The notes under the pieces: generated by a model | Database searches by the model: none | What the model saw: only the letters and a program-made list of their open reading frames with translations | Told to the model about the DNA's origin: nothing | Shown here: piece after piece, positions 42,784-52,159 of the stretch | Numbering within the stretch: the first letter of the stretch is position 1 | How the letters are laid out: the number at the start of each line of letters is the position of its first letter | Program-made: the position numbers and the translations under genes | Source: Lentzea cavernae | GTDB lineage: Bacteria > Actinomycetota > Actinomycetes > Mycobacteriales > Pseudonocardiaceae | DNA: 64,000 nucleotides | Assembly: GCF_014653695.1 (NCBI RefSeq) | Contig: NZ_BNAR01000009.1 | Span: forward strand, 248,001 to 312,000 | Reading direction: 5' to 3'

Positions 42784-43908
42784 ATGTTGTCCCCGAAGTC
42801 GGCCGAACTGGTCGAAGCCACCCTGCCCGCGGTCGGCGCCGCGATCGGCGAGATCAGCGCGTTGTTCTACGAGCGCATGTTCGAAGAGCACCCGATGTTG
42901 CTGCGCGACATGTTCAACCGCGGCAACCAGGCCAACGGCACGCAGTCCCAGGCGCTGGCGCGCTCGATCGCCGCCTTCGCGGCCGGTCTCATCGCCGGTC
43001 AGACGCCTGACGACATGATGCGCCGCATCTCCCACAAGCACGTCTCGGTCGGCGTCACGCCCGGTCAGTACGCGGTCGTGCACAAGCACCTGCTCGGCGC
43101 CGTCGCCGAGGTCCTCGACGTGAACGCCGAGGTGGCCGCGGCCTGGAGCGAGGTCTACTGGCTGATGGCCGACGCGCTGATCGGCCTGGAGCGGTTCCTG
43201 CCGCAGGGGCAGCAGGAGCACCGCGTCATCGCCCGGTTCCAGGAGACCGAGGACGTGGTGACGTTCGTGGTCAGGCCGCTCGACGGCCAGGTGCACGCGG
43301 GCGAGCCGGGGCAGTACGTGTCGGTGCAGGTCCCGCTCGCGGACGGCGCCCGGCAGATCCGCCAGTACAGCCTGTCCGGACGGTCCGACGACGCCCTGCA
43401 GTTCTCGGTCAAGCGCGACGGCGAGGTGTCGAACCACCTGCACGACAACGTGCCCGTGGGCAGCACCGTGCTGGTCAGCCAGCCGGCCGGGGACCTGACG
43501 CTGCAGCCGGGCGACGGCCCGGTGCTGCTCGCGTCGGCGGGCATCGGCTGCACGCCGATGATCTCCATGCTCGCCGAGCTGGCCTTCACCGACTCGCCCC
43601 GCCGGGTGGTCGCGGTGCACGGCGACCGCGACCAGCTCACGCACCCGTTCCGCGCCGAGCTCGCCCAGCTCGTCGCCAAGCTGGAGGACGCGCGGGCGCA
43701 CGTCTTCTACGAGCGGCCCATCGGCGACTGGCCGGCGGAGCGGAGCGGGTACGTCGACCTCAGCGGCGTCGAGGTCCCGGAGAACACCACCGCCTACCTG
43801 TGCGGACCGGTGCCGTTCCTGCGCGCGATGCGGGCCCAGTTGCTCGAAGCGGGTGTCACCGACATCCACTACGAGGTCTTCGGCCCGGACCTGGTCTCAG
43901 CCGGCTAG
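42784..43908 (+). CDS. hmp: Flavohemoglobin, nitric oxide dioxygenase
   Basis: Hmp converts NO and O2 to nitrate with NADH. The 374-residue protein has a globin domain (proximal His86 in SHKHVSVGVTPGQY, distal Tyr29 in ALFYERMF), a ferredoxin-reductase FAD domain with RQIRQYSLSG and an NAD domain with LLASAGIGCTPM. It is slightly shorter than E. coli Hmp. ATG 42784 with GAGGAG 7 nt upstream is chosen over the GTG at 42769. It is co-transcribed with nsrR. The 3' end overlaps the convergent murQ by 12 bp. Confidence 0.96.
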   Translation: MLSPKSAELVEATLPAVGAAIGEISALFYERMFEEHPMLLRDMFNRGNQANGTQSQALARSIAAFAAGLIAGQTPDDMMRRISHKHVSVGVTPGQYAVVHKHLLGAVAEVLDVNAEVAAAWSEVYWLMADALIGLERFLPQGQQEHRVIARFQETEDVVTFVVRPLDGQVHAGEPGQYVSVQVPLADGARQIRQYSLSGRSDDALQFSVKRDGEVSNHLHDNVPVGSTVLVSQPAGDLTLQPGDGPVLLASAGIGCTPMISMLAELAFTDSPRRVVAVHGDRDQLTHPFRAELAQLVAKLEDARAHVFYERPIGDWPAERSGYVDLSGVEVPENTTAYLCGPVPFLRAMRAQLLEAGVTDIHYEVFGPDLVSAG

Positions 43909-44808
43909 CCGGTCCAGCGCGTTGCGGACGTGGCCCTTCGTGTCCTCCAGGGCAGCGGCCGCACGTTCGGTCGGCGCACCCGACAGCAGGTGCACCAGCG
44001 CCACCTTGAGGTCGCCGGACGCGTCCGCCAGCGCCTGCTCGCAGGCAGCCTCGGGCTCACCGGTGGCCTCGTGCAGGATCCGGATCGTCCGGCCGCGCAG
44101 CTTCGCGTTCGTCGCGCGCATGCTGACCATCAGGTTCGAGTAGGTGCGGCCGAGCCTGACCATCACCGCCGTGGAGAACGAGGTCAGGACCAGCTTCTGG
44201 GCCGATCCCGCCTTCATCCGCGTGGAGCCCGCGATGGCCTCGGGGCCGGTGTTCAGCGCGACGAGGACGTCCGGTGCGAACGGCACCGAGGCGTTGTTCG
44301 AGACCAGCACGGTGTGGGCGCCAAGCGCTTGCGCCTCCTGCAGCGCACCGATCACGAACGGCGTGCGCCCGGATGCCGTCACGCCCACGACCAGGTCCTT
44401 CGCGGTCGCGTGGCGGCGGATCTGGGCGGCGCCGGAGTGGTCCTCGACCTCTTCGACGGCGCGGACGAGGGCCTCCGGTCCGCCGGCGTGGTGGGCCACG
44501 AACCAGTCGGCCGGGACGTTGAACGTCGGCACGAGCTCAGCGGCGTCCAGCGTCGCGAGGCGGCCGGAGGTGCCCGCACCGACGTAGTGCACGCGGCCGC
44601 CGGACATGATCGCCTCGACGCCGAGGTCGACCGCGCGGGCCAGCTCGGGCAGCGCTTCCGCCACCGCGGCCGGGACCGTGCGGTCCTCCTCGTTGATCAT
44701 GCGGAGCACGTCGGTCGTGGAGACCCGGTCGATGTCCGCGGTGCGGGGGTTCCGCCCCTCGGTCGGAGATTCCACGTGCACCACCACACCGTCCCGGGGC
44801 GAGGTCAT
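43897..44808 (-). CDS. murQ: N-acetylmuramic acid 6-phosphate etherase
   Basis: MurQ removes the lactyl ether of MurNAc-6-phosphate to give GlcNAc-6-phosphate in wall recycling. The 303-residue SIS-domain enzyme shows GRVHYVGAGTSGRLATLDAAELVPTF in pieces (with the catalytic Glu region), VVGVTASGRTPFV and the AGSTRMKAGSAQKLVL signature. Its ATG overlaps the stop of the MurR-like regulator by 4 bp. No MurP-type phosphotransferase or MurNAc kinase is seen in the window, so the source of phosphorylated substrate is open. Confidence 0.96.
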   Translation of the reverse strand: MTSPRDGVVVHVESPTEGRNPRTADIDRVSTTDVLRMINEEDRTVPAAVAEALPELARAVDLGVEAIMSGGRVHYVGAGTSGRLATLDAAELVPTFNVPADWFVAHHAGGPEALVRAVEEVEDHSGAAQIRRHATAKDLVVGVTASGRTPFVIGALQEAQALGAHTVLVSNNASVPFAPDVLVALNTGPEAIAGSTRMKAGSAQKLVLTSFSTAVMVRLGRTYSNLMVSMRATNAKLRGRTIRILHEATGEPEAACEQALADASGDLKVALVHLLSGAPTERAAAALEDTKGHVRNALDRLAG

Positions 44809-45725
44809 TTAGACGTCTCCCGCGGCCGCCTCCGGCCGTCTGGTCTCGCGCCGAGCCGGTGGCCCGACACGGCCTCGTACGTCGCCTCCAGCGCCGTCTT
44901 CGCCGTGTCGACGTGGTGCTGGGCGACTCCGATGAACAAGCAGTCGATCACCGTGAGCTGGGCGATGCGGCTCGCCATCGCGCCGGAGCGGAACGTCGTC
45001 TCGCGCGCGGCCGTGGTCAGCACGTGGTCGGAGACCTCGGTGATCGGCGAGCGCGGGAAGTTCGTCAGCGCGACGGTGGTGGCGCCGGTCTCGCGGGCGA
45101 CGCGCAGGGCCTCGACGGTCTCCGCGGTCGAGCCGGTGTGCGAGATGCCGACGGCGACGTCCGCGCCGGTCAGCACGGCGGCGGACGTCAGCGCGATGTG
45201 CGTGTCGTTCCACGCGAAGCAGGTGAGCCCTATGCGGTGCAGCTTCTGCTGCAGGTCGAACGCGACGAACGCGGAAGCGCCGAAGCCGTAGACGTCGACC
45301 CGGCGGGCGCCCGCGACCGCCTGGACGACCTTGTCGAGCGACTCGACGTCGAGCTGCTCCGCGGTCTCCTCGACGGCGCGGGCGTCGGCGAACGCGACCT
45401 TGCCGACGACCTGACGCAGGTCGTCGCCCGGTCCGATGTCGCCGCCCATGTCGTGGTTGGCCCTGGCCTGGCTGCGGGCCGTGTCGGCCGCGAGCGCGAT
45501 GCGCAGCTCCGGGTACCCGCCGACGCCGATGGCCTTGCAGAACCGCGTCACCGTCGTCTCGCTCGTGCCCGCCTGCTCGGCGACCTCGGTGATGCTGCGG
45601 TGCGCGACAGTTCCCGGGTTCTCCAGCACCACCTTCGCGACGCGCTGCTCGGCGCGCGCGAGACCCGGCAGCAACGACCGGATCTTCACCAGCGGACTGG
45701 ACTCGGCACTGCTCTCAGAGGACAC
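44805..45725 (-). CDS. murR: MurR/RpiR-family regulator with SIS domain
   Basis: This 306-residue regulator has an N-terminal RpiR HTH (LARAEQRVAKVVLENPGTVAHRSITEVAEQAGTSETTVTRFCKAIG) and a C-terminal SIS sugar-phosphate domain (VDVYGFGASAFVAFDLQ, VAVGISHTGSTAETVEA). It precedes and is coupled to murQ, so its ligand is probably MurNAc-6-phosphate, as for MurR. GTG 45725 lies 6 nt after a -10 element of a near-consensus promoter, indicating a leaderless mRNA. Confidence 0.92.
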   Translation of the reverse strand: MSSESSAESSPLVKIRSLLPGLARAEQRVAKVVLENPGTVAHRSITEVAEQAGTSETTVTRFCKAIGVGGYPELRIALAADTARSQARANHDMGGDIGPGDDLRQVVGKVAFADARAVEETAEQLDVESLDKVVQAVAGARRVDVYGFGASAFVAFDLQQKLHRIGLTCFAWNDTHIALTSAAVLTGADVAVGISHTGSTAETVEALRVARETGATTVALTNFPRSPITEVSDHVLTTAARETTFRSGAMASRIAQLTVIDCLFIGVAQHHVDTAKTALEATYEAVSGHRLGARPDGRRRPRETSK

Positions 45726-45731
45726 GTGGGA

Positions 45732-45760
45732 AACTTACTAACCGCCACTCCAACGGTCAA
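45732..45760 (-). promoter_or_regulatory. Promoter of murR-murQ
   Basis: On the minus strand TTGACC (45755-45760), a 17-bp spacer and TAAGTT (45732-45737) form a good sigma-70-type promoter. The predicted start point coincides with the GTG at 45725. CACTCC (45746-45751) and GGAGTG (45762-45767) form an inverted repeat across the -35 region, a possible MurR site. Confidence 0.65.
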
Positions 45761-45798
45761 CGGAGTGTGTCCGAAAGTCACCCTGTCGGCAGGAGAGG

Positions 45799-46245
45799 TC
45801 AGCGGACGTCGGGCTTCTTCCGCGTCGAGACCGCGATCCGGTTCCACGAGTTGATGGTGAAGATCAACGCGATGAGCTGCGCGAGCTCCTCCTCGCCAAA
45901 ATGCTTCGCGGCCTGCTCGTAGACGTCGTCGCTGACGTACTCGTGGCTGCTCAGGACGGTGATGGCCTCGGTCAGCCGCAGCGCCGCCCGCTCCTTCTCG
46001 GTGTAGACGTCGCCGGCCTCCTCCCACGCGTTGAGCAGGTAGATGCGGGCCTCGGACTCGCCGCCCTTGCGGGCGTCGACCGTGTGCATGTTGAGGCAGT
46101 AGGCGCAGTGGTTGAGCTGCGACGCGCGGATGCGGACGAGCTCGGCGAGCTGCTCGTCGAGCCCCTCGCGGGCGGCGGCGTCGAGGGCGATCATGGCGCG
46201 GTAGACCTTCGGGGCCTTCTTGGCGAGGTCGATGCGGTTCGTCAT
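45799..46245 (-). CDS. AhpD-like carboxymuconolactone decarboxylase family protein
   Basis: This 148-residue AhpD-fold protein carries NHCAYCLNMHTVDARK with Cys47, Cys50 and His54, the peroxidase/disulfide-reductase motif, and the usual preceding LAELVRIRASQLN. It may reduce peroxides or organic disulfides. ATG 46245 is the natural start; longer frames run into the divergent regulator. It is divergent from the MocR-type gene, which could regulate it. Confidence 0.9.
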   Translation of the reverse strand: MTNRIDLAKKAPKVYRAMIALDAAAREGLDEQLAELVRIRASQLNHCAYCLNMHTVDARKGGESEARIYLLNAWEEAGDVYTEKERAALRLTEAITVLSSHEYVSDDVYEQAAKHFGEEELAQLIALIFTINSWNRIAVSTRKKPDVR

Positions 46246-46266
46246 GTCTGCAAAGTTAGGCCGCTG

Positions 46267-46313
46267 ATTGGCCCTGGGCATGGTGCAATCTGGTCGTGGA
46301 ATCGTGGGCCAAT
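46267..46313. promoter_or_regulatory. Spaced inverted repeat at the MocR-type gene start
   Basis: ATTGGCCC (46267-46274) and GGGCCAAT (46306-46313) are perfect complements on either side of the GTG start at 46296. MocR regulators often bind widely spaced repeats. The site straddles the translation start, so it is only suggestive. Confidence 0.3.
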
Positions 46314-47633
46314 CTCGACTTCCACCTGGACCTGTCCGGTCCGGGTGGTCTGCGGCAGCGGTTGACGGCGTCCCTGCGCGACGCGGTCCGGTCGGCGCGG
46401 CTGCCGCCCGGCACCCGGCTGCCAGCCTCGCGCTCGCTCGCGCTCGACCTCGGGATCGCGCGGAACACCGTGGCCGAGGCGTACGCGGAGCTCGTCGCGG
46501 AGGGGTGGCTGACCGCGCGTCAGGGTTCGGGAACCGTTGTGGCGCAACGGGTCTCGCCACCTCCCCCGGTGACGCGCCGGGCCGCCGGTCCGGACGTCCG
46601 GTTCGACCTGACCGTGTCGACGCCGGACGTCACCGAGTTCCCGCGCGCGGAGTGGGTCCGGTCGACGCGGCGGGCGCTGATGGCGGCGCCCTCGGAGGCG
46701 TTCGGGCCAGGGGATCCGCAGGGGCGGATCGAGCTGCGGACGGCGTTGGCCGAGTACCTGGCGCGGGCACGGGGCGTGCGCGCCGATCCCGAGCGGATCG
46801 TGCTGTGCTCGGGGTTCGGGGGCGCCGTGCAGATGTTCGACAGGCTGCTGGACGGGCCGGTCGTCGTCGAGGAGTACGGGCTGGGGTTCCACCGGTCGTT
46901 GTGGACCTCGACGGTGCCGTTGGCGGTGGACGACCACGGGGCGAACACCGAGCAGTTACCCGACGACCGGCGTGCGTGCGTGTTGACGCCGGCGCACCAG
47001 TTCCCGTTGGGCGGTCCGTTGCACCCACGGCGACGCGCTGCTGCTGTGGAGTGGGCACGGCGCGTGGGCGGCGTTGTGCTGGAGGACGACTACGACGGGG
47101 AGTTCCGCTACGACCGGCAACCCGTCGGGGCGGTGCAGGGGCTGGATCCCGAGCACGTCGTGTACCTGGGGACGTCGAGCAAGGCGTTGTCGCCCGCGTT
47201 GCGGATCGCGTGGATGGTGCTGCCCGACCGGTACGTGGACCCGGTCCTCGAGTTGAAGACCGATCGTGAGCAGCACATCAGCATGCTCGACCAACTGACG
47301 TTGGCCGACTTCCTGTCGTGCGGTGCCTACGACAGCCATGTGCGACGGATGCGGCTCAAGTACCAACGCCGTCGCGATCGTCTCGTGGAGGCTGTCTCGC
47401 CGTACGTGTCGGTGTCCGGCATCGCGGCCGGGATGCACGCCGTGCTGGAGACGCCCCATGAAGCAGAGGTCGTGCAGGCCGCGTGGGAACGGGGGATCGA
47501 GGTCAGCCCTCTCTCGTGGTTCCGGCACGAGCTGAGCGACGACGACCGGACCGGTGTGGTGGTGAGCTTCGGAGCGCCCGCGTTCCCACGGGCGCTCCAA
47601 GGCTTCGCCGAAGCGCTAGCGGCGTGCTGCTGA
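46296..47633 (+). CDS. MocR/PdxR-type regulator (GntR HTH fused to aminotransferase domain)
   Basis: This 445-residue protein has an N-terminal GntR winged helix (RQRLTASLRDAVRSARLPPGTRLPASRSLALDLGIARNTVAEAYAELVAEGW) joined to a fold-type I aminotransferase-like domain. That domain includes VVLEDDYDGEFRYDR (PLP Asp) and GTSSKALSPALRIAW (PLP Lys). Such proteins sense PLP-linked amino compounds. No pdx genes are adjacent; the divergent AhpD-like gene is the nearest possible target. A rare TTA leucine codon occurs at 46956. It overlaps the convergent hydrolase gene by 18 bp. Confidence 0.92.
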   Translation: MESWANLDFHLDLSGPGGLRQRLTASLRDAVRSARLPPGTRLPASRSLALDLGIARNTVAEAYAELVAEGWLTARQGSGTVVAQRVSPPPPVTRRAAGPDVRFDLTVSTPDVTEFPRAEWVRSTRRALMAAPSEAFGPGDPQGRIELRTALAEYLARARGVRADPERIVLCSGFGGAVQMFDRLLDGPVVVEEYGLGFHRSLWTSTVPLAVDDHGANTEQLPDDRRACVLTPAHQFPLGGPLHPRRRAAAVEWARRVGGVVLEDDYDGEFRYDRQPVGAVQGLDPEHVVYLGTSSKALSPALRIAWMVLPDRYVDPVLELKTDREQHISMLDQLTLADFLSCGAYDSHVRRMRLKYQRRRDRLVEAVSPYVSVSGIAAGMHAVLETPHEAEVVQAAWERGIEVSPLSWFRHELSDDDRTGVVVSFGAPAFPRALQGFAEALAACC

Positions 47634-49139
47634 CCAGCCCTCGGCCGTGACATCACCGCGTGCGTGGACGTACACACCGCGGCCGTTGTACAGGCCTGCC
47701 TTGGTGTAGACGAACCTGGTCCTCACGGGTTCCGTCGGCACCCAACGACGTTCGGTCGTGGTGATGGTGTGGGCGTCCTGCCAGGCGGTGCCGTCCCAGT
47801 GCTGGATCGTGAGTTCGTCGCCCTTGTCGACGTCGACGAAGAACTCGACCGGGCGGTCCACGGTGAGGGTGCCGCCGGACGTCGTTGCGCGCCACTGCTT
47901 TCCGCCGGCCTTGACGGCGAGCGCGTTGGCGAGTCCGTCGGCCACCACGCGGCGGGCGGGGTTGACGCTGCCCCAGTCGCGGCTCGGGTGCACGCGGTTG
48001 CTCAGCAGGATCGCGATCGAGCGCGAGGCCTTGTCGATCACGAACGACGTGCCCGTGTACCCCGTGTGGCCCGCGGTTCCCGGGCCGCTCAACGCACCCA
48101 TGTACCAGCGCTGGTCGAGCTCGAAGCCGAGGCCGTGGGCGTTGTCGGGGAACTGCTGGTTGAAGTTCGTGAGCATCAGCTCGACGGAGTGCTCGGACAG
48201 GATCCTGCGGCCGTTGTACGTGCCGCCGTTGAGGATCGTCTGGCCGAGGACGGCGAGATCTTTGGCCGTGCCGAACACACCGGCGTGCCCGGCCACTCCT
48301 CCGAGGGACCACGCGTTCTCGTCGTGCACCTCGCCGCGGACGATGCCGCGTGGTGGTGCCACCTGGAACTCCGTTGCGGCCGTGCGGTCCTTGGCCTTCG
48401 GGTTGTAGCCGGTGTCCCTCATGTCGAGCGGCCTGGTGATGCCGTCCTTCACCGCCTGGTCGAGGCGTTTCCCGCTCACCTTGAAGACCAGTTCGCCGAG
48501 CGTGATCAGGTTCAGGTCCGAGTAGACGTACGTGGTGCCGGGTGTGGACTTCGGCTTCACGTCCATCACGGCTTTGATGCGTGACGGGATGTCCGGATAC
48601 TTCTGCCACAACGGGATGAACGGTTCGAGGCCGCTCGTGTGTGTGAGGAGCTGCTTGACGGTGATGTTCTCTTTGCCGTTCACGCCGAACTCGGGCAGGT
48701 AGGCGGCGACGCGTTCGTCGATGCTGACGCGTCCCTGCTCGACCTGCTGGATGACCGCGATCGACGTGAACAGCTTGGAGATGGAGGCGAAGTCGAAGAT
48801 CGTGTCCTTGCGCATGGGGACGCGTTCTTCTTCTGGTAGCTGGGTTTGCTGGTCCTTGTAGAGCACCGCGTAGCCCGTGCGGTCGTGCGTGACGATCTTG
48901 CCGTTGTGCACGTACATCGTGACGGCGCCGGCGAACATCGGTTTGCCGTTGGCCTGGGGCTTCTGGAACTCGCGGAGCTGGCCCAGGGCCGCGTTGATCG
49001 GCTCGGGGTCGAGGCCGGCCGACTGCGGGCTCGCTTCGCGCAGCGTCGTCCAGCGGTTCGCGAAGCCGTCCTGGGGCTGGTCGAAGTGGCCGGGGACCGC
49101 CGTCGTCACGAGTGCGACGGCGAGTGCGGGGATGAGCAT
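47616..49139 (-). CDS. Secreted serine hydrolase, class C beta-lactamase/AmiE-like family
   Basis: This 507-residue exported protein has an N-terminal signal (about residues 1-17) and a penicillin-binding-type domain: FASISKLFTS (SxxK nucleophile), a YSDLN motif and a GHTGYTG motif replacing KTG. The C-terminal 90 residues form an extra beta-rich domain. In Bacillus a similar hydrolase (AmiE) with NamZ, NagZ, MurP, MurR and MurQ recycles muropeptides. Here it is followed by namZ and nagZ on the same strand, so muropeptide amidase activity is the likely role. A beta-lactamase or esterase role is less likely. Confidence 0.85.
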   Translation of the reverse strand: MLIPALAVALVTTAVPGHFDQPQDGFANRWTTLREASPQSAGLDPEPINAALGQLREFQKPQANGKPMFAGAVTMYVHNGKIVTHDRTGYAVLYKDQQTQLPEEERVPMRKDTIFDFASISKLFTSIAVIQQVEQGRVSIDERVAAYLPEFGVNGKENITVKQLLTHTSGLEPFIPLWQKYPDIPSRIKAVMDVKPKSTPGTTYVYSDLNLITLGELVFKVSGKRLDQAVKDGITRPLDMRDTGYNPKAKDRTAATEFQVAPPRGIVRGEVHDENAWSLGGVAGHAGVFGTAKDLAVLGQTILNGGTYNGRRILSEHSVELMLTNFNQQFPDNAHGLGFELDQRWYMGALSGPGTAGHTGYTGTSFVIDKASRSIAILLSNRVHPSRDWGSVNPARRVVADGLANALAVKAGGKQWRATTSGGTLTVDRPVEFFVDVDKGDELTIQHWDGTAWQDAHTITTTERRWVPTEPVRTRFVYTKAGLYNGRGVYVHARGDVTAEGWSAARR

Positions 49140-49146
49140 GGCGTCC

Positions 49147-50355
49147 TCACCGGTAGCGCAGGTAGGGCTGGCGGGTGCGGCGGAACTGCTGGAGCTCCTG
49201 CTGCCACGCGCCGACGACCTCGTCCGGGGGAGCCTGGGCGTCGATCATCAGGCGCAGCCGGTCGGAGCCGCTGAGCTTGTCGATCCAGTTGTCGGGCCGC
49301 CACGCGAACACGTTCGGGTACAACGACTTCGCGGTGATCAGCATGGCGATCGCGGCCTTGACGGCTTCGAACTCGTGCGGGTCGGTGACGTGCAGGGTGA
49401 CACCGCCGCAGGTCTTGCCCTGGAACTTGTTGAACGTCGGCGAGAAGTAGGTCTCGCGGAACCGGATCCCCTTGAGCCCCGAAGCGTTCAGCGCCTCGGC
49501 CCAGCGCCAGTCGATGCCGGGCGCGCCGACCGTTTCGAACGGGCGGGTGGTGCCGCGGCCCTCCGACAGCACCGTGCCCTCGAACAGGCACGTGCCGGGG
49601 TAGACCAGCGCGGTGTCCTGGGTGGGCATGTTCGGGCTCGGGGGAACCCACGGCAGACCGGTGTCGAGCTGGTCGCGGCGCCAGTTCCGGACGTTGACCA
49701 CTTCGAGATCGGTCTTCAGGCCGAACTCGCCCTTGAAGTAGCGGGCGAGCTCACCGACCGTCATGCCGTGCTGCTGGACGATCGGCTTCAGCCCGACGAA
49801 CGTGGCGTAGGCCGGGTCGAGCTGCGGGCCGTACGCCTTGCCGCCGATCGGGTTCGGGCGGTCGAGGACGATGAAGTCCAGGTCCGCCGCGGCCTCCATC
49901 GCCTGGTACAGCGACCAGATGTAGGTGTAGAAGCGCGCGCCCACGTCCGCGATGTCGAACACCACCGTGTCGATGCCGGCCTTGGTGAACATCGCCTGGA
50001 TCTTCGCGGGCGTGGCCTGGTACGTGTCGTACACCGGGATGCCGGTGCGCGGGTCGGCGTAGTCGCCTTCGGAACCGCCCGCCTGCGCCGTGCCGCGGAA
50101 GCCGTGTTCGGGGCCGAACACGGCGGTCGGCTTGGCGCCGTGGGCGACCATCGAGTCGACGACGTGCGTCTGGTCCTTGAGGATGCCCGTGGGGTTCGTG
50201 AGCACGCCGACCTTGCGGCCCTTGAGCTTGCGCCAGCCGTCCTGCGCCAGTTGCTCGGAGGCCGTGGCGAGCTTCGGGGTGGCGTTCGCCGTGCTCGCGC
50301 CGACGAGGGGAACGGACAGGGCGCCCGCCGCGAGGAAGCTCCGCCGCCTCACCAC
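49147..50355 (-). CDS. namZ: Exo-beta-N-acetylmuramidase NamZ (DUF1343)
   Basis: NamZ releases terminal MurNAc from peptidoglycan fragments outside the cell. The 402-residue protein has a twin-arginine-like signal (RRRSFLAAGALS) and DUF1343 blocks: GVLTNPTGI, AVFGPEHGFRG, FDIADVGARFYTYIWS, FIVLDRPNPIGG, LFEGTVLSEGRGTTRPFE. It is 7 bp upstream of the AmiE-like gene, and its start overlaps the nagZ stop by 7 bp, forming a tight operon nagZ-namZ-hydrolase. Confidence 0.93.
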   Translation of the reverse strand: MVRRRSFLAAGALSVPLVGASTANATPKLATASEQLAQDGWRKLKGRKVGVLTNPTGILKDQTHVVDSMVAHGAKPTAVFGPEHGFRGTAQAGGSEGDYADPRTGIPVYDTYQATPAKIQAMFTKAGIDTVVFDIADVGARFYTYIWSLYQAMEAAADLDFIVLDRPNPIGGKAYGPQLDPAYATFVGLKPIVQQHGMTVGELARYFKGEFGLKTDLEVVNVRNWRRDQLDTGLPWVPPSPNMPTQDTALVYPGTCLFEGTVLSEGRGTTRPFETVGAPGIDWRWAEALNASGLKGIRFRETYFSPTFNKFQGKTCGGVTLHVTDPHEFEAVKAAIAMLITAKSLYPNVFAWRPDNWIDKLSGSDRLRLMIDAQAPPDEVVGAWQQELQQFRRTRQPYLRYR

Positions 50356-52040
50356 GTCACCCCGTGCCCGAACGGGTAGGGCGTCGGGCCGGGGACGTCG
50401 ACCGGGAGCTTGCCCTGCGGCTTCGCCTCACCGAGCAGGACCCTGGCCAGCGCCTCGATGGAGACCGTCGTGGTCGAGTAGGTGGCGAGCCACGTCTTGG
50501 CGTTGCTGTGGGCGACGTCGTACGGGTTGGCGGTGGCGGCCGCGACGACCGGCTTGCCGGTGGCGACGAGCTGGTTGACCAGGTCGACCTGGGCGGGCCT
50601 GGTGCTCGCGTTGTTGGTCAGCACGACGATCTTGTCCGCCTTGGCCGCCGCGGCCACCGCCTGCTGGATCTGGGCGGCCGTCGGGCTCGTCGCCGTGACG
50701 ACCTTGGTGCCCTTGAGCCTGGTGGCGAGGGCGCTGACCTGGGCGTCGCTGGTGCCGACGACCAGGGGAGCGGTGGCGTTGAGAGGGAGCGCCTGGCCGT
50801 CGTTGCGCACGACCGTGATGGTGCGGTCGGCGATGGCCTGGGCCTTCTCGGTGTTGGACCCGACGATCTGCTCGGCCTTGTTCACGTCGACCTCGGCGGT
50901 GAGCATGACGCCGCGCAGCAGCTTCATCTTGAGGATCCGCAGCACGCTCTGGTCGATGCGCTGCTCGGTGATCTCACCGCTGCGGACGGCCTTGAGGACG
51001 CTGTCGATCGCGACGCCGAGGTTCGGCGGCATCAGCAGCTGGTCGACACCCGCCTTGACGGCCAGCACCGGGATCTCGGCGTCGGAGTGGAGCTTGCGGA
51101 CACCCGCCATCTCCAGCGAGTCGGTGACCACGACGCCGTCGTACTTCAGCTCGTCGCGCAGCAGGCCGGTGATGATCTTCGGGCTGAGCGTGGCCGGGTT
51201 GCCCGACGGGTCGATCTGCGGCACCTGGATGTGCGCGGTCATGATCGAGTCGATCTTGGCGGCGATGGCGGCCTTGAACGGCGGCGCGTCGATCTGACGC
51301 CACTGCTCCAGGCTGCGGTTCGAGACCGGCAGGGCGGTGTGGCTGTCCTCGGACGTGTCTCCGTGGCCGGGGAAGTGCTTGGCCGTCGAGGTCACCGAGC
51401 TCATGTCGAACCAGCGGCGGGCCTCGTAGCCCTGGACCTGGGCGGCCACCATGTCGGCGGCGAGCTTCGGGTCGCTCGAGAAGCTGCGCACGCCGATGAT
51501 CGGGTTCGCCGGGTTCGAGTTGACGTCGGCGTCCGGCGCGAAGTTCTGGTTGATGCCCATCGCGCGGAGCTCCTGGCCGGTGATGCGCGCGGCCTCCTCG
51601 GCGTCCTTGACGTTGCGGCCCGCGCCGAGGGCCATGTTGCCCGGCAGCTGCGTGGCCGGCGGGCCGATGCGCGTGACGACACCCATCTCCTGGTCGGTCG
51701 AGATGAGCAGCGGGATGCGGCTGGCCTGCTGCAGACCGTTGGAGAGCTGCGCGATCTGCTTGGGAGTGTCGATGTTGTCGCGGCTGGTGTTGTTGAAGTA
51801 GATGACGCCGCCGGGCTGGTACTTGCGCACCATCTCCGAGGCCGTCGCCACTCCGAAGTCCGTCTGGTTCTTGGGGTGCGGGACGTCGGCGGCCTGCCCG
51901 TTGACGTAGGTGACGAAGAGCTGGCCGACCTTCTGCTCCAGCGACATCCCGCGGAGTGTGGTCACCGCGGCGTCCGCTCTCGCCACCGGCGTGAGGGCGA
52001 CCATGGCAGTGACCAGCGTCAACGCGGCGATTTTCCGCAC
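50349..52040 (-). CDS. nagZ: Secreted beta-N-acetylglucosaminidase NagZ (GH3)
   Basis: NagZ cleaves GlcNAc from GlcNAc-MurNAc fragments. The 563-residue GH3 enzyme has an N-terminal signal peptide (about 1-24), a TIM barrel with the NagZ-specific KHFPGHGDTSEDSHT loop (acid/base His), and VVVTDSLEMAG (nucleophile Asp). A C-terminal second domain follows, as in Bacillus NagZ. GTG 52040 is selected because GGGAGG lies 8 nt upstream and the signal peptide begins there. It heads the recycling operon. Confidence 0.95.
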   Translation of the reverse strand: MRKIAALTLVTAMVALTPVARADAAVTTLRGMSLEQKVGQLFVTYVNGQAADVPHPKNQTDFGVATASEMVRKYQPGGVIYFNNTSRDNIDTPKQIAQLSNGLQQASRIPLLISTDQEMGVVTRIGPPATQLPGNMALGAGRNVKDAEEAARITGQELRAMGINQNFAPDADVNSNPANPIIGVRSFSSDPKLAADMVAAQVQGYEARRWFDMSSVTSTAKHFPGHGDTSEDSHTALPVSNRSLEQWRQIDAPPFKAAIAAKIDSIMTAHIQVPQIDPSGNPATLSPKIITGLLRDELKYDGVVVTDSLEMAGVRKLHSDAEIPVLAVKAGVDQLLMPPNLGVAIDSVLKAVRSGEITEQRIDQSVLRILKMKLLRGVMLTAEVDVNKAEQIVGSNTEKAQAIADRTITVVRNDGQALPLNATAPLVVGTSDAQVSALATRLKGTKVVTATSPTAAQIQQAVAAAAKADKIVVLTNNASTRPAQVDLVNQLVATGKPVVAAATANPYDVAHSNAKTWLATYSTTTVSIEALARVLLGEAKPQGKLPVDVPGPTPYPFGHGVTW

Positions 52041-52159
52041 TTGGAAGAGCCTCCCGGTGATGTTCCCACAGATAACTGGCGCATTTCGCAAGTTACCCAC
52101 GACCGTGGGGTGGGTCAACGGGTGGCCATTGTGCCGTTCGGTGGCACTTTTTGACGGAA

